Assembly (NCBI GenBank): GCA_031265765.1
Contig: JAISCE010000098.1
Coordinates: 1 to 53,782, forward strand
Source of the DNA: Azoarcus sp.
GTDB lineage: Bacteria; Pseudomonadota; Gammaproteobacteria; Burkholderiales; Rhodocyclaceae
Direction: 5' to 3'
Length of the DNA stretch: 53,782 bases
The first letter of the stretch is position 1, and the number at the start of each line of letters is the position of its first letter. The position numbers and the translations under genes are program-made. The notes beneath the pieces were generated by a model that was given only the letters and a program-made list of their open reading frames with translations, was not told where the DNA came from and ran no database searches. This document shows positions 9,116-18,141 of the stretch, one piece after another.

Positions 9116-9955
9116 TTATTTCACTTCGGCGGTTTGTTCCAATTGCTCGATGTAGCTTTGCAGCTTCTTGCTTTGCAGGCTTTGCTGCAACTGCGCCTTG
9201 ACATCTTCAAAGGCCGGCACTTGCACCTTGCGCGAGTCTTCCAGCAGGATGACGTGATAGCCGAACTCGGTCTGGACGGGCGTCCTGGTGTACTTGCCCT
9301 TGTCGAGGCCGGTCATTGCCTCGGAGAACGGCGGCACGAACGAGGCGGCATCGGTCCAGCCGAGATCGCCGCCGCGGTCCCTGGAACCTTGATCGAGCGA
9401 CTGCTTCGCCAGTTCCGCGAACTTGGCTCCCTTGCCAAGCCGGGCGATCGCGGCCTTGGCATCCGCCTCGGTTTTCAGCAGGATGTGGCGCACATGGTAT
9501 TCCTTGCTCGACTCCAGGCGGACCTTGACCGCGTCGTATTCCTCCTTCATTTCTTCTTCGGTCGGCGAATTGTTCTTCGCCCAGTCTTGCAGGTAATCCT
9601 GAATCAGCACGGTCTGGCGGGCGACATCCTGCTTGGTCTTGATTTCGGGCCGCTTATCCACGCCGGCCTTGATGGCGGCCTGTTCGAGAACCGTGCGGCG
9701 GATGAGATCCTTCCGGACGCTTTCCCTCAGGTTTTCATCGTCCGGCGCGCCTTGGGCGCGATACGAGGCAACCAGGGCTTCGGCGTAGTCGCCCGGAATG
9801 GCGACGCCATTGACGGTGACGGCGGGTTTGGCCGCCGATTCAGGCTTGGCCGTGGAGGAACCGGGAGTGGCCACGTTATCGCCGGCGCAGGCCGCCAGGG
9901 CGAAAGCACCGGTGGCGAGAACGGCGGACAGTCGATTCGGGAGTCGTCGTTTCAT
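9116..9955 (-). CDS. Parvulin-type peptidyl-prolyl isomerase, lipoprotein
   Basis: A 279-residue exported PPIase. The N-terminus has a signal peptide with an LAAC-like lipobox (ALAACAGDN), predicting an acylated periplasmic protein. A SurA-like helical region runs to about residue 130, followed by a rotamase domain: EYHVRHILLKTE, then GKGAKFAELAKQSLDQGS, GGDLGWTD and FGYHVILLED. A short helical tail ends the protein. It is likely a chaperone or isomerase for envelope proteins. It lies next to yciB, a pairing common in betaproteobacteria. AAGGAA precedes the ATG. Confidence 0.85.
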   Translation of the reverse strand: MKRRLPNRLSAVLATGAFALAACAGDNVATPGSSTAKPESAAKPAVTVNGVAIPGDYAEALVASYRAQGAPDDENLRESVRKDLIRRTVLEQAAIKAGVDKRPEIKTKQDVARQTVLIQDYLQDWAKNNSPTEEEMKEEYDAVKVRLESSKEYHVRHILLKTEADAKAAIARLGKGAKFAELAKQSLDQGSRDRGGDLGWTDAASFVPPFSEAMTGLDKGKYTRTPVQTEFGYHVILLEDSRKVQVPAFEDVKAQLQQSLQSKKLQSYIEQLEQTAEVK

Positions 9956-10048
9956 GGGAATTCCTTTTGGCAGGTTATGGCCTCGATGGCCGTTAGGGAA
10001 ACGTTGAAGACCGCGCCGGGCCTTGTTTGGTTCAGTGCAGCGGTTTCT

Positions 10049-10693
10049 TCAGTGCAGCGGTTTCGATGTCGCATCGCTGTTGACGGCATTGCCGTCGTCG
10101 ATCAGGTGCTTCGACAGATAAAGACCCTGGGCGAGCGAAAAAACGAGAATCAGGGCCGTGCAGCCGAAAAGCTTGAAATTCATCCAAGCATTTTGCGAAA
10201 AGTGGTAGGCCACGTAAAGATTGAGCATGCCCAGCAAGATAAAAAACAAGACCCAAGCCAGATTGAGGCGCGACCAGACCGGTTCGGGCAGGCTGATCTG
10301 GGCTTCGAGCATGCGCTTGATGAGATTGCGGCGGAAAAGCGCGTGCGACCCCAGCAGCGCCAAGCCGAGCAGCCAGTAGAACACCGAGAATTTCCACTGG
10401 ATAAATATCTCATTGCGGAATACGAGCGTCAAGCCGCCGAAAATGGTGATGACGATCAGGCTCACCCACAGCATGCGGTCGACCTTGCGATGCTTGAGCC
10501 AGACGATGGCGATTTGCAGCGCCGTGGCGACGATGGCGACAAAAGTGGCAATCAGGATCGGCGCCTGGCCCTCGGGAATATCGTTGCCCAGCCAGTTCGC
10601 GGCCAGAACCAGCGACTCGTCCGGATAAATGCCCGCGATCTTGTAAGTGCCGAAAAAGAAAATGACGGGGAGCAGGTCTAAAAGGAGTTTCAT
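10049..10693 (-). CDS. yciB: Inner membrane septation/envelope protein YciB
   Basis: A 214-residue polytopic protein matching YciB (IspZ/IspA-like intracellular septation protein): MKLLLDLLPVIFFFGTYK at the start, five membrane segments, the HRKVDRMLWVSL loop, TLVFRNEIFIQWKFSVFYW, and NLAWVLFFILLGMLNLYVA. The family works in envelope integrity and cell-division-linked elongation. It is about 30 residues longer than the usual 180 because of the C-terminal tail. There is no Shine-Dalgarno before the ATG, and a TATAAT lies only 8 bases upstream. Confidence 0.9.
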   Translation of the reverse strand: MKLLLDLLPVIFFFGTYKIAGIYPDESLVLAANWLGNDIPEGQAPILIATFVAIVATALQIAIVWLKHRKVDRMLWVSLIVITIFGGLTLVFRNEIFIQWKFSVFYWLLGLALLGSHALFRRNLIKRMLEAQISLPEPVWSRLNLAWVLFFILLGMLNLYVAYHFSQNAWMNFKLFGCTALILVFSLAQGLYLSKHLIDDGNAVNSDATSKPLH

Positions 10694-10701
10694 GGGGCGG
10701 C

Positions 10702-10707
10702 ATTATA
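10702..10707 (-). promoter_or_regulatory. Consensus -10 hexamer just before yciB
   Basis: Perfect TATAAT on the minus strand ending 8 bases before the yciB ATG. Transcription from it would start within a few bases of the initiation codon, which predicts a leaderless or nearly leaderless mRNA. The -35 region is poor. Confidence 0.45.
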
Positions 10708-10898
10708 CGGTGCGATTGGCGAAAGCATCGCGCAACCGGCAAAGATTCCGGCATGATGCGTAACATCGTCGACGGCCAAGGCATGGCAGCGTCTTTTCAT
10801 GCATGCGCGCATCCTAGCGCATGGGCCTTGTCCGCGCCAGAGTCCGGGCGAGGAAATTCCCTGTAACCGGCAGCGGGGCGTTCATGCGATGGTCTTGT

Positions 10899-13133
10899 TC
10901 ACGCGCCGAAGGATGCGCTTCGCCACCCGCCGGAAATCCCGGCGCCCGCTCCCCGCAAAAGACGCAAGCCATTGAAAACGACAAGTAAACACGCGCCCAT
11001 GTCCGCGAACACGGCCATCCACATAGTGGCATTGCCGAACATCGCCAGCAGCAGGAATGCCAGCTTGATCCCCAGCGCCAGGCCGATGTTTTGCCGAAGC
11101 AGGGCGCAAGTGCGCCGCGAAAGGCGGATCGCTTCGGGCAGGCGGCGCAAATCGTCGTTCATCACCACCACGTCCGCCGCTTCCATCGCGGTATGCGTGC
11201 CCGCCGCGCCCATCGCAAAACCGATGTCGGCCCGCGCCAGGGCCGGTGCATCGTTGATACCGTCGCCGGCCATCGCTGTGACGCCGAAGCGCCTGCGGAA
11301 TTCGTCGATCGCCCGTAATTTGTCCTCGGGCAACAAGTTGCAACGCACCTCGGCGATTCCCGCCTGCGCTGCCACGGTGCGCGCGGCGGCGGGGTTATCG
11401 CCCGTCAGCATCGCGGGCGTCACCCCCAGGGACTTGAGTTCGGCCACGGCTTGCGCACACATGGGCTTGATGACATCGGCAACGGCGAAAATCGCCAGTA
11501 CACGCCGGTCGTCGGCCAGGAATGTCACGCTGCGGCCCGCTTCCTCATGGTCTTTGAAATGGCTTTCGAGCGACGGCGTACATTGGGCGCGATCCTCGAT
11601 CCAGCGATGGCTCGCCAGAACGAAGGAATGGCCGTCGATCGTTCCCCGGACGCCCCGCCCCGGCATTGCGTGAAATTCCCCAACCTCCCGCGCCGCCGCT
11701 GGCAGCCCCTCGGCAATGGCCCGCGAAACCGGATGATCCGAGCGCGCCGCGAGACTCTTGGCGAATACCTTCAACGTCTCCCGGTCGACATCCGCATCCA
11801 GCGGCTCGAACGCCGCCAGCACGGGCTTGCCCGTGGTGATCGTGCCGGTTTTATCCAGTGCGATGGCCTTGATCCTGCGCGCGCTCTCCAGATACGCGCC
11901 GCCCTTGATGAGAATGCCTCGCCGCGCTCCGGCGGCAAGGCCGCTCACGACCGTCACGGGCGTCGAGATCACCAGTGCGCACGGACAGGCGATCACCAGC
12001 AACACCAGCGCCTTGTAAAACGCCTGCCCCCGGCTCCAGTCCGACAGCCACGGCGCGGCCAGCGCCACCGCGAGCGCCAGCGCGAATATCGCCGGAGTGT
12101 AGATCGCGGCAAAACGATCCACGAAACGCTGCATGGGCGCGCGCGCCGACTGAGCTTCCTCCACTGTGCGGATAATGCGCGCCAGGGCGCTGTCCGAGGC
12201 CGTGGCCGTGACGCGCATCTCCAGCGCCGCCGCCTGATTGATCGTCCCCGCGTACAGCGTATCGCCCGGCCCCTTTTCGGCGGGCAGGCTTTCCCCCGTC
12301 ACCGGCGACTGGTCGACCGCGCCCTGTCCCCGTATCACCACCCCGTCCAGCGGAACGCGCTCTCCCGGCCCGACTCGCACCGTCGCATCGACCGCTACCG
12401 TTTCCACCGCCACGCGCTCCCAGCGACCGTCGCCGACGCGCACCTCCGCGCGCGTCGGCGCCATCGCCAGCAGGCTTCCGATGGCATTGCGGGTGCGATC
12501 CATGGCGCGCGCTTCAATAGCCTCGGCAATCGCATACAAAGCCATCACCATCGCGGCTTCCGGCCATTGCCCGATCAGGAAAGCGCCGGTCACGGCAACC
12601 GCCATCAAACCGTTGATATTCAGCCGTCCTTGCCGAAGCGCGGCGATCCCCTTCATATAGACCGAAATGCCCGCCAGCCCAACGGCCAGCGCCGCCAGCG
12701 CCAGGCTGGCCGCTTTCGCCGCTCCGGCATCCGCAAACGCGAAGTCCAGCCCTTCGGCGGCCAGCGCCAGGCCCAAAGCGGCAATCAACCTGCCCCAGGG
12801 CGTCCTCGGCGGCGGCGGTGAAACGGCATCCCCGAGCGCCTCGGGCTTGAAGCCCGCCTTGCCGATCGCCGCCAGAGCCTGCGGCAAAACCGTTTCATCC
12901 GCCGAAATCGACAACACACGCGCGCCCAGATCGAACCGCAAACCGCGAATGCCTTCCACCCCGGCCAGGGCATGGCGGATTTCCGCTTCCTCCGCGGCAC
13001 AATCCATATCGGCGATGCGAAAACGGCGCATGCCGCCCGGAACCGCCGGCCCCGCGTCCGCTGCCGCCGCGCAAGCCCCGCAGCCGCAGGGTGCATGTGT
13101 CTCCGCCTCTTGAAACGGGTTCGGCTGATCCAT
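10899..13133 (-). CDS. cadA: Zn/Cd/Pb-translocating P1B-type ATPase
   Basis: A 744-residue heavy-metal efflux ATPase. It has a Cys-rich N-terminal stretch (PCGCGACAAA) and a heavy-metal-associated domain with a variant metal site (IADMDCAAEEAEI, a single D-C-A-A). Next come a membrane domain with the ion-coordinating CPC (IACPCALV), the actuator TGES, the phosphorylation site DKTGTIT, the HP motif (SDHPVSRA) and the hinge GDGINDAPALA. CPC plus the DCAAEE site points to divalent soft metals (Zn, Cd, Pb) rather than Cu. It is divergent from a MerR-type regulator with a matching operator in the 88-base gap. GAGGAG precedes the ATG. Confidence 0.93.
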   Translation of the reverse strand: MDQPNPFQEAETHAPCGCGACAAAADAGPAVPGGMRRFRIADMDCAAEEAEIRHALAGVEGIRGLRFDLGARVLSISADETVLPQALAAIGKAGFKPEALGDAVSPPPPRTPWGRLIAALGLALAAEGLDFAFADAGAAKAASLALAALAVGLAGISVYMKGIAALRQGRLNINGLMAVAVTGAFLIGQWPEAAMVMALYAIAEAIEARAMDRTRNAIGSLLAMAPTRAEVRVGDGRWERVAVETVAVDATVRVGPGERVPLDGVVIRGQGAVDQSPVTGESLPAEKGPGDTLYAGTINQAAALEMRVTATASDSALARIIRTVEEAQSARAPMQRFVDRFAAIYTPAIFALALAVALAAPWLSDWSRGQAFYKALVLLVIACPCALVISTPVTVVSGLAAGARRGILIKGGAYLESARRIKAIALDKTGTITTGKPVLAAFEPLDADVDRETLKVFAKSLAARSDHPVSRAIAEGLPAAAREVGEFHAMPGRGVRGTIDGHSFVLASHRWIEDRAQCTPSLESHFKDHEEAGRSVTFLADDRRVLAIFAVADVIKPMCAQAVAELKSLGVTPAMLTGDNPAAARTVAAQAGIAEVRCNLLPEDKLRAIDEFRRRFGVTAMAGDGINDAPALARADIGFAMGAAGTHTAMEAADVVVMNDDLRRLPEAIRLSRRTCALLRQNIGLALGIKLAFLLLAMFGNATMWMAVFADMGACLLVVFNGLRLLRGAGAGISGGWRSASFGA

Positions 13134-13156
13134 GGTTTTCTCTCCTCGTGACCGGC

Positions 13157-13187
13157 ATTGAAAACCCTGTAGCCGCTATAGTGTCAA
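13157..13187 (-). promoter_or_regulatory. MerR-type promoter/operator of the metal ATPase gene
   Basis: On the minus strand TTGACA (13182-13187) and a TTCAAT -10 (13157-13162) are separated by 19 bases, the over-long spacing typical of MerR-controlled promoters. The spacer holds an imperfect dyad, ACCCTGTAG-CCG-CTATAGTGT on the plus strand (13164-13184, 7 of 9 positions symmetric). It resembles known cad/pbr operators. The regulator gene next door would bind here and unwind the promoter on metal binding. Confidence 0.8.
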
Positions 13188-13221
13188 GCCTCTACAATGG
13201 AACCATGACCGGCATGGAGGC

Positions 13222-13683
13222 ATGAACGTGAAAATCGGCGAACTGGCCAAGGCCGCCAACACCCCGGTAGAGACGATCCGCTACTACGAACGCGCGGGTC
13301 TGCTGCCGGACGCGGCCCGCACGGAAAGCAACTACCGTATTTATGGCGAAGCGCAACGCGACCGCCTCATCTTCATCCGCCACTGCCGGGGGCTGGACAT
13401 GACCCTGGACGAGATCCGGCTTCTTCTGCGCTTCAAGGACTCGCCGAGCGAAAACTGCGCGCAGGTCAATACGCTGATCGACGAACACATCGGCCACGTC
13501 AGCGTACGCATCAGGGAACTGAAAAACCTCGAACGCCAACTCAAAACCTTGCGAAAAACCTGCGGCGAGGCGCGGGAATCCAGCCAATGCGGCATCCTGA
13601 ACGGCCTTTCGGCTTGCCGGGAGGGCGAGTCGCTCACGGGCAAGACCGGCCATGTGCACGGCGCTCACACCATGAAAAGCTGA
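13222..13683 (+). CDS. MerR-family metal-responsive regulator (CadR/PbrR type)
   Basis: A 153-residue MerR protein: helix-turn-helix MNVKIGELAKAANTPVETIR, RYYERAGLLP, dimerisation helix, and metal-binding cysteines at 79, 114 and 123. The 114-123 spacing (nine) is as I recall it for the lead regulator PbrR691, whereas CadR has seven. The tail has a His pair (GHVHGAH) that may add ligands. It should activate the divergent P-type ATPase gene in response to Pb, Cd or Zn. Which metal is favoured cannot be settled from sequence. Confidence 0.9.
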   Translation: MNVKIGELAKAANTPVETIRYYERAGLLPDAARTESNYRIYGEAQRDRLIFIRHCRGLDMTLDEIRLLLRFKDSPSENCAQVNTLIDEHIGHVSVRIRELKNLERQLKTLRKTCGEARESSQCGILNGLSACREGESLTGKTGHVHGAHTMKS

Positions 13684-13729
13684 CGGACGCGCAGAGGGGC
13701 CTTCAGCCGGATCGATGCGATCGCCCCGG

Positions 13730-15322
13730 TCACCGGCCCAGGATCAACGCCGCCGCTTTCTCCGCGATCATGATGGTTGGCGCATTGGTGTTGCCGGAAA
13801 CCAGCGTCGGCATGATGGAAGCGTCGACCACGCGCAGGCCGGGAACACCGTGTACGCGCAATTGGCTATCGACCACGGCGTCCGCGCCCGCGCCCATTTT
13901 GCAAGTGCTCGCCGGATGATAAAGCGTCTTGCCTGTATTGCGGGCGAACGCGAGGAGCGCGTCGTCATTTTCCGCTTTCGCGCCGGGCAGGATTTCTTCG
14001 GCGAGACAGCGGGCGAGCGACGTCTGCTCGGCGGCCTTGCGGGCAAGGCGCAAACCTTCGAGCAATGCGGCGGCATCGTTCGGCGCGCTGAGATAGTTGG
14101 GGCGAATCCTGGGATGGACGAACGGATCGGCTGTGTCGATGAAGATTTCGCCCCGGCTCTCGGGCCGCAACTGGCAGACGCCGCAAGTCATGCCCGGCGC
14201 GCGGTCGATCGCGCCCGTCTCGAAATTGAAAGTACCCATCATCACGTGGAACTGGATGTCGGGATGCTCCGGATTCTTCGCCGTGGGCAAAAAAGCATTG
14301 ACCTGCGAGGCGCTCGCGGTGAGCAGGCCGCGCCGCTGGAAAGCATAGCGCAACGCTTCGCGCGCTGCCTTCAGGCCGCGCGCGCTTTCGTTGAACGTCT
14401 CGACGCCTTTCACGCGCCAAGTGAGACTCACCATATAGTGATCCTGCAAACCGCAGCCGACGCCGGGCAGGTTGGCGTGCATGGCAATGCCCAGTTTTTG
14501 CAGGCGTTCGGCCTCGCCGATGCCGGAATGCTGCAAAAAAGCGGGCGTGCCGACCGCGCCGGCGCTGACGATAAGCTCTCGCGCCGCCATGAGCGTCACA
14601 TCTTTTCCCCGATGGCGGATGAGGACGCCCGCCGCCCGCTGGCCGTCGAAAGCGAGTTTCAGCGCATGAGCGCGAGTGAACACGGCAAGATTCGGACGTT
14701 TGCGCGCCGGTTTCAGATAAGCATTCGCCGTACTCCAGCGGATACCGTTCTTCACCGTCTGCTGGAAATAACCGACGCCCGCCTGTTCGGCCTGGTTGAA
14801 ATCGTTGCGCAACGGAAACCCCGCTTCCGCCGAAGCTTTCAGGAACGCATCGGCAAGCGGATGGCGGTCGGACAAATCCGTGACCGCCAACGGCCCGTCG
14901 ATGCCGTGCCATGCGTCCGGCCCGCGCGCCTGATCCTCCGCCTTGCGGAAATAAGGCAGCACATCCTCGTAACCCCAGCCGGGATTGCCCATGTCGCGCC
15001 ATTCGTCGTAATCGCGCGCCTGCCCGCGAACATAGAGCAAGCCATTGATCGCCGAGGAGCCGCCCAACACCTTTCCGCGCGGCCAGAGGATTCTGCGATT
15101 GCCGCTGGAAGCCTCCGCTTCCGTGTAATAAAGCCAGTTGCCGCGCGGATGGGCGCGATTCCAGACGTAACCCACGGGAATATGAAAGAACGGATGTCTT
15201 CCCGCGCCGCCCGCTTCGATCAGCGCGACCCGGTATTGGCCGGAAGCCGTCAGGCGATTGGCCAGCACGCAGCCCGCGCTGCCCGCGCCGACGATGACGT
15301 AATCGAATTGCGGATTGCTCAT
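13730..15322 (-). CDS. GMC-family FAD oxidoreductase (choline/alcohol dehydrogenase-like)
   Basis: A 530-residue GMC flavoprotein. The FAD fold is at the N-terminus (FDYVIVGAGSAGCVLANRL), followed by the GMC signature region GKVLGGSSAINGLLYVRG and the second signature VSAGAVGTPAFLQHSGIG. The catalytic His segment LYHPASTCKMG comes before the C-terminal FAD strand (LRVVDASIMPTLVSGNTNAP). It resembles BetA and AlkJ, so the substrate is likely an alcohol. No betaine aldehyde dehydrogenase is nearby, which argues against an osmoprotection role. It is convergent with the MerR gene. Confidence 0.88.
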   Translation of the reverse strand: MSNPQFDYVIVGAGSAGCVLANRLTASGQYRVALIEAGGAGRHPFFHIPVGYVWNRAHPRGNWLYYTEAEASSGNRRILWPRGKVLGGSSAINGLLYVRGQARDYDEWRDMGNPGWGYEDVLPYFRKAEDQARGPDAWHGIDGPLAVTDLSDRHPLADAFLKASAEAGFPLRNDFNQAEQAGVGYFQQTVKNGIRWSTANAYLKPARKRPNLAVFTRAHALKLAFDGQRAAGVLIRHRGKDVTLMAARELIVSAGAVGTPAFLQHSGIGEAERLQKLGIAMHANLPGVGCGLQDHYMVSLTWRVKGVETFNESARGLKAAREALRYAFQRRGLLTASASQVNAFLPTAKNPEHPDIQFHVMMGTFNFETGAIDRAPGMTCGVCQLRPESRGEIFIDTADPFVHPRIRPNYLSAPNDAAALLEGLRLARKAAEQTSLARCLAEEILPGAKAENDDALLAFARNTGKTLYHPASTCKMGAGADAVVDSQLRVHGVPGLRVVDASIMPTLVSGNTNAPTIMIAEKAAALILGR

Positions 15323-15543
15323 GTTTCAAATCGGTTTCCGATGAGGAAACGCCAATACAGTACCGGATGGCGCATTATCCGCGCACGTTACTTGCCGAAA
15401 GCGGTCGGTTTTCTGATTTCCATATGTCTATCGGTACTATGCTAGATGCAACGATTTGGCCGCATCCTTTCCTCGTCTTTGCGCCAACAAAAGGCGCAGC
15501 CGGTCTACACTGACGCCCCTCGTGTCCCTTGTTCCGCCGTTTC

Positions 15544-16806
15544 ATGACGCCTCTCGATTCCGCCCGCCAGATTCGCGCGGTTCTGCAAACCCTCCGCCGC
15601 GATCTCCATGCCTGGCCCGAACTGGCTTTCGCCGAGACGCGCACCGCGGACGCGGTATCCGGGCGGTTGGGCGCATGGGGAATCGAAACCTGCAGCGGCC
15701 TTGGCGGTACTGGCGTCGTCGGCACGATCCGCGCCGGCAGCGGCGGGCGGGCGATCGGCCTGCGGGCGGATATGGATGCGCTGCCGATTGCCGAGACCAA
15801 TCGCTTCGCGCACCGCTCGCTGCACGAAGGCCGCATGCATGGCTGCGGCCACGACGGCCATACCGCGATGCTGCTGGGCGCGGCAAGGTTGCTTGCCGAA
15901 AGGCGCGATTTCGACGGCACGGTTCATTTGATCTTCCAGCCGGGTGAGGAGGGCGCGGGCGGCGGGCGGGCGATGATCGAAGACGGCCTGTTCGCGCGCT
16001 TTCCGATGGAAGCGGTATACGGCATGCACAACTGGCCGGGTCTTCCCGCCGGGCATTTTGCGGTGCATTCGGGGCCGGTGATGGCGGGCGCCGACCGCTT
16101 CGACATTCATATCGAAGGCGTGGGCGGTCACGCGGCGATGCCGCATCTGGCCGCCGATCCCGTGCTTGCGGGGGCGGCTCTGGTACAGGCGGCGCAAAGC
16201 ATCGTGGCGCGCTCGCTCGACCCGCTCGATGCCGCCGTGGTGTCGGTGACCTGCTTTCATGCCGGAGAGACTTTCAACGCGCTGCCGGGGCGCGCGGAAC
16301 TCTCCGGCACGTTGCGCAGTTTTTCGGCGGCGGTACGCGAAAAGGCGCTCGACCGGCTGCGCGGTCTGTGCGCGGGAACGGGCGAGGCGTTCGGTGTGAA
16401 AATCGTCTTCGACCCGCTCCCCGGCGGCTATCCGCCGACGATCAATACTGCCGCCGAGGCCGCGCACTGCGCGGAAGCCGCCTCCGCGGTCGCCGGGCGC
16501 GAAAATGTCCGCATCGGCGAGCGTCCGAGCATGGGCGCGGAAGATTTCGCTTATTACTTGTTGCATAAACCGGGGGCTTACGTGTGGATCGGCAACGGCG
16601 TCGCAGCCGATGCCGGGGATGAGGGCGACAGCGCGCTTGCCGGATGCGAGCGCCGCGGCAGTGTTGCATTGCATAATGCGTCCTACGATTTCAACGACGA
16701 AATCCTTCCCGTCGGCGCGGCTTATTGGACAGAGCTTGTCCGCCGCCTGCTGCCCAGGGGCGGCGAGACGGAATTTTGGCAAAACCCGCCGGAACGGCGC
16801 GCATGA
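15544..16806 (+). CDS. M20-family amidohydrolase (hippurate hydrolase type)
   Basis: A 420-residue M20D metallo-amidohydrolase (N-acyl amino acid or hippurate hydrolysis). Metal ligands are visible in GLRADMDALPI, HGCGHDGHTAM and GEEGAGGGRAMIEDG, then GMHNWPGLPAG and the C-terminal SMGAEDFAYYL. The frame opens at TTG 15529, but ATG 15544 gives MTPLDSARQIR, a better family start. The middle holds the dimerisation (lid) domain. The stop overlaps the rmuC start by ATGA. The region from 15323 to 15543 holds no gene that I can support. Confidence 0.87.
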   Translation: MTPLDSARQIRAVLQTLRRDLHAWPELAFAETRTADAVSGRLGAWGIETCSGLGGTGVVGTIRAGSGGRAIGLRADMDALPIAETNRFAHRSLHEGRMHGCGHDGHTAMLLGAARLLAERRDFDGTVHLIFQPGEEGAGGGRAMIEDGLFARFPMEAVYGMHNWPGLPAGHFAVHSGPVMAGADRFDIHIEGVGGHAAMPHLAADPVLAGAALVQAAQSIVARSLDPLDAAVVSVTCFHAGETFNALPGRAELSGTLRSFSAAVREKALDRLRGLCAGTGEAFGVKIVFDPLPGGYPPTINTAAEAAHCAEAASAVAGRENVRIGERPSMGAEDFAYYLLHKPGAYVWIGNGVAADAGDEGDSALAGCERRGSVALHNASYDFNDEILPVGAAYWTELVRRLLPRGGETEFWQNPPERRA

Positions 16807-18026
16807 ACGAACTTTTGCAATCTCCTCCGATTTTCGCGGCGCTCGGTTTGTTGTCGGCCGTCGCCGTGCTGCTGCTCTGGCTGGCCACGGGCGCGGGCAG
16901 GCGCGAGCGCCGCCTGCTGGAACGTTTCAACGAGGCGCTCGACCGCAATGCGCTCGACCACCACCGCGAAATACTGCGCGATCTCCACGCCGGGCTGGAT
17001 CGGCAGACCGACCGCATCGGCGAGCACGCGCGCGCCGACCGCGAGGCGCTCCAGAGCGGCCTGGCGGCGGCCTCGATGCAGTTGTCCCGCTCGATCGAAA
17101 CCTTGACCCAGGGCGTGGAAGGGCAGTTGCGCACGTTGTCCGGACAGGTCAATACCCGGCTCGACGAAGGTCTGCGCAAGACGGGCGAGACGTTTGCTAG
17201 TGTCATGGCGCGGCTGGCGACGATCGACGAGGCGCAAAAACGGATCGACGGCCTCGGCGCCAGCGTGGTGAGCCTCCAGGAGCTTCTGGGCGACAAGCGG
17301 TCGCGCGGCGCATTCGGCGAAGTGCAACTCGAAGCGTTGGTGCGCAACGCGCTGCCGCCGGACGTTTGCGCGTTCCAGGCATCGTTGCCCAACGGCACGC
17401 GCGTCGATTGCCTGCTCGAACTGCCGCCGCCCACGGGCCGAGTGGCGATAGACGCCAAATTCCCGCTCGAAAATTACCGCCGCATGTTCGACGACGCCTT
17501 GTCTCAGTCCGAGCGGAAGGCCGCCCTGACGGCTTTTCGCGCCGATGTGCGCCGCCACGTCGATGCGATTGCCGACAAATACATCCTGCCCGGCGTCACC
17601 GCCGACGGCGCGGTGATGTTCCTGCCCGCCGAAGCGGTGTTCGCCGAATTGCACGGATCGCACCCCGAGGTCGTCGCATATGCCCAGTCGCGGCGGGTGT
17701 GGATCGTCTCGCCCACCACGCTGATGGCGGTATTGAACACGGCGCGCGCGGTGTTGAAGGATGTCGAGACCCGGCGTCACATTCACGTGATCCAGAGCGA
17801 ACTGGCGAAGCTGGCGCAGGACTTCCAGCGTTTCGAGGCGCGCATGGGCGCGCTCGCCCGCCACATCGAGCAGGCGGGCAAGGACGTGGCGGAAGTCCAT
17901 ATCTCCAGCCGCAAGATCAGCGCCCGCTTCCAGCGCATCGAAGCGGTGCGGCCCGATGGCCGAGGGGAGGAAGGCGGCGCGCTGGAAATGTCCGCCGGTG
18001 CCGTGGATGCGCCGGAAGCGGATTGA
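16803..18026 (+). CDS. rmuC: DNA recombination protein RmuC
   Basis: A 407-residue RmuC homologue. One N-terminal membrane segment (residues about 10-28) is followed by a long coiled coil and then the nuclease-like RmuC domain: KRSRGAFGEVQLEALV, ALPPDVCAFQASLPNGTRVDC, VAIDAKFPLENYRRM, and DKYILPGVTADGAVMFLPAEAVFAEL. RmuC limits inversions at short inverted repeats in E. coli. The ATG overlaps the preceding stop (ATGA), so translation is coupled to the amidohydrolase. The earlier in-frame ATG at 16725 lies inside the upstream gene and is rejected. Confidence 0.93.
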   Translation: MNELLQSPPIFAALGLLSAVAVLLLWLATGAGRRERRLLERFNEALDRNALDHHREILRDLHAGLDRQTDRIGEHARADREALQSGLAAASMQLSRSIETLTQGVEGQLRTLSGQVNTRLDEGLRKTGETFASVMARLATIDEAQKRIDGLGASVVSLQELLGDKRSRGAFGEVQLEALVRNALPPDVCAFQASLPNGTRVDCLLELPPPTGRVAIDAKFPLENYRRMFDDALSQSERKAALTAFRADVRRHVDAIADKYILPGVTADGAVMFLPAEAVFAELHGSHPEVVAYAQSRRVWIVSPTTLMAVLNTARAVLKDVETRRHIHVIQSELAKLAQDFQRFEARMGALARHIEQAGKDVAEVHISSRKISARFQRIEAVRPDGRGEEGGALEMSAGAVDAPEAD

Positions 18027-18141
18027 CGGGCGCGTCCGTGCGGTTTCTTCCGGTTTTTTCCAGCCTGCCTGGCGCGGGTGGAAGCGCGTTCGCGCATGTG
18101 GGCAAAACGACGGTTCCGGACAGGGCCGGATGGAGGATGAA

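Noticed and set aside
14097-15445. 576-residue plus-strand frame opposite the GMC oxidoreductase
   Set aside because: No domain is seen and the minus-strand GMC motifs are complete.
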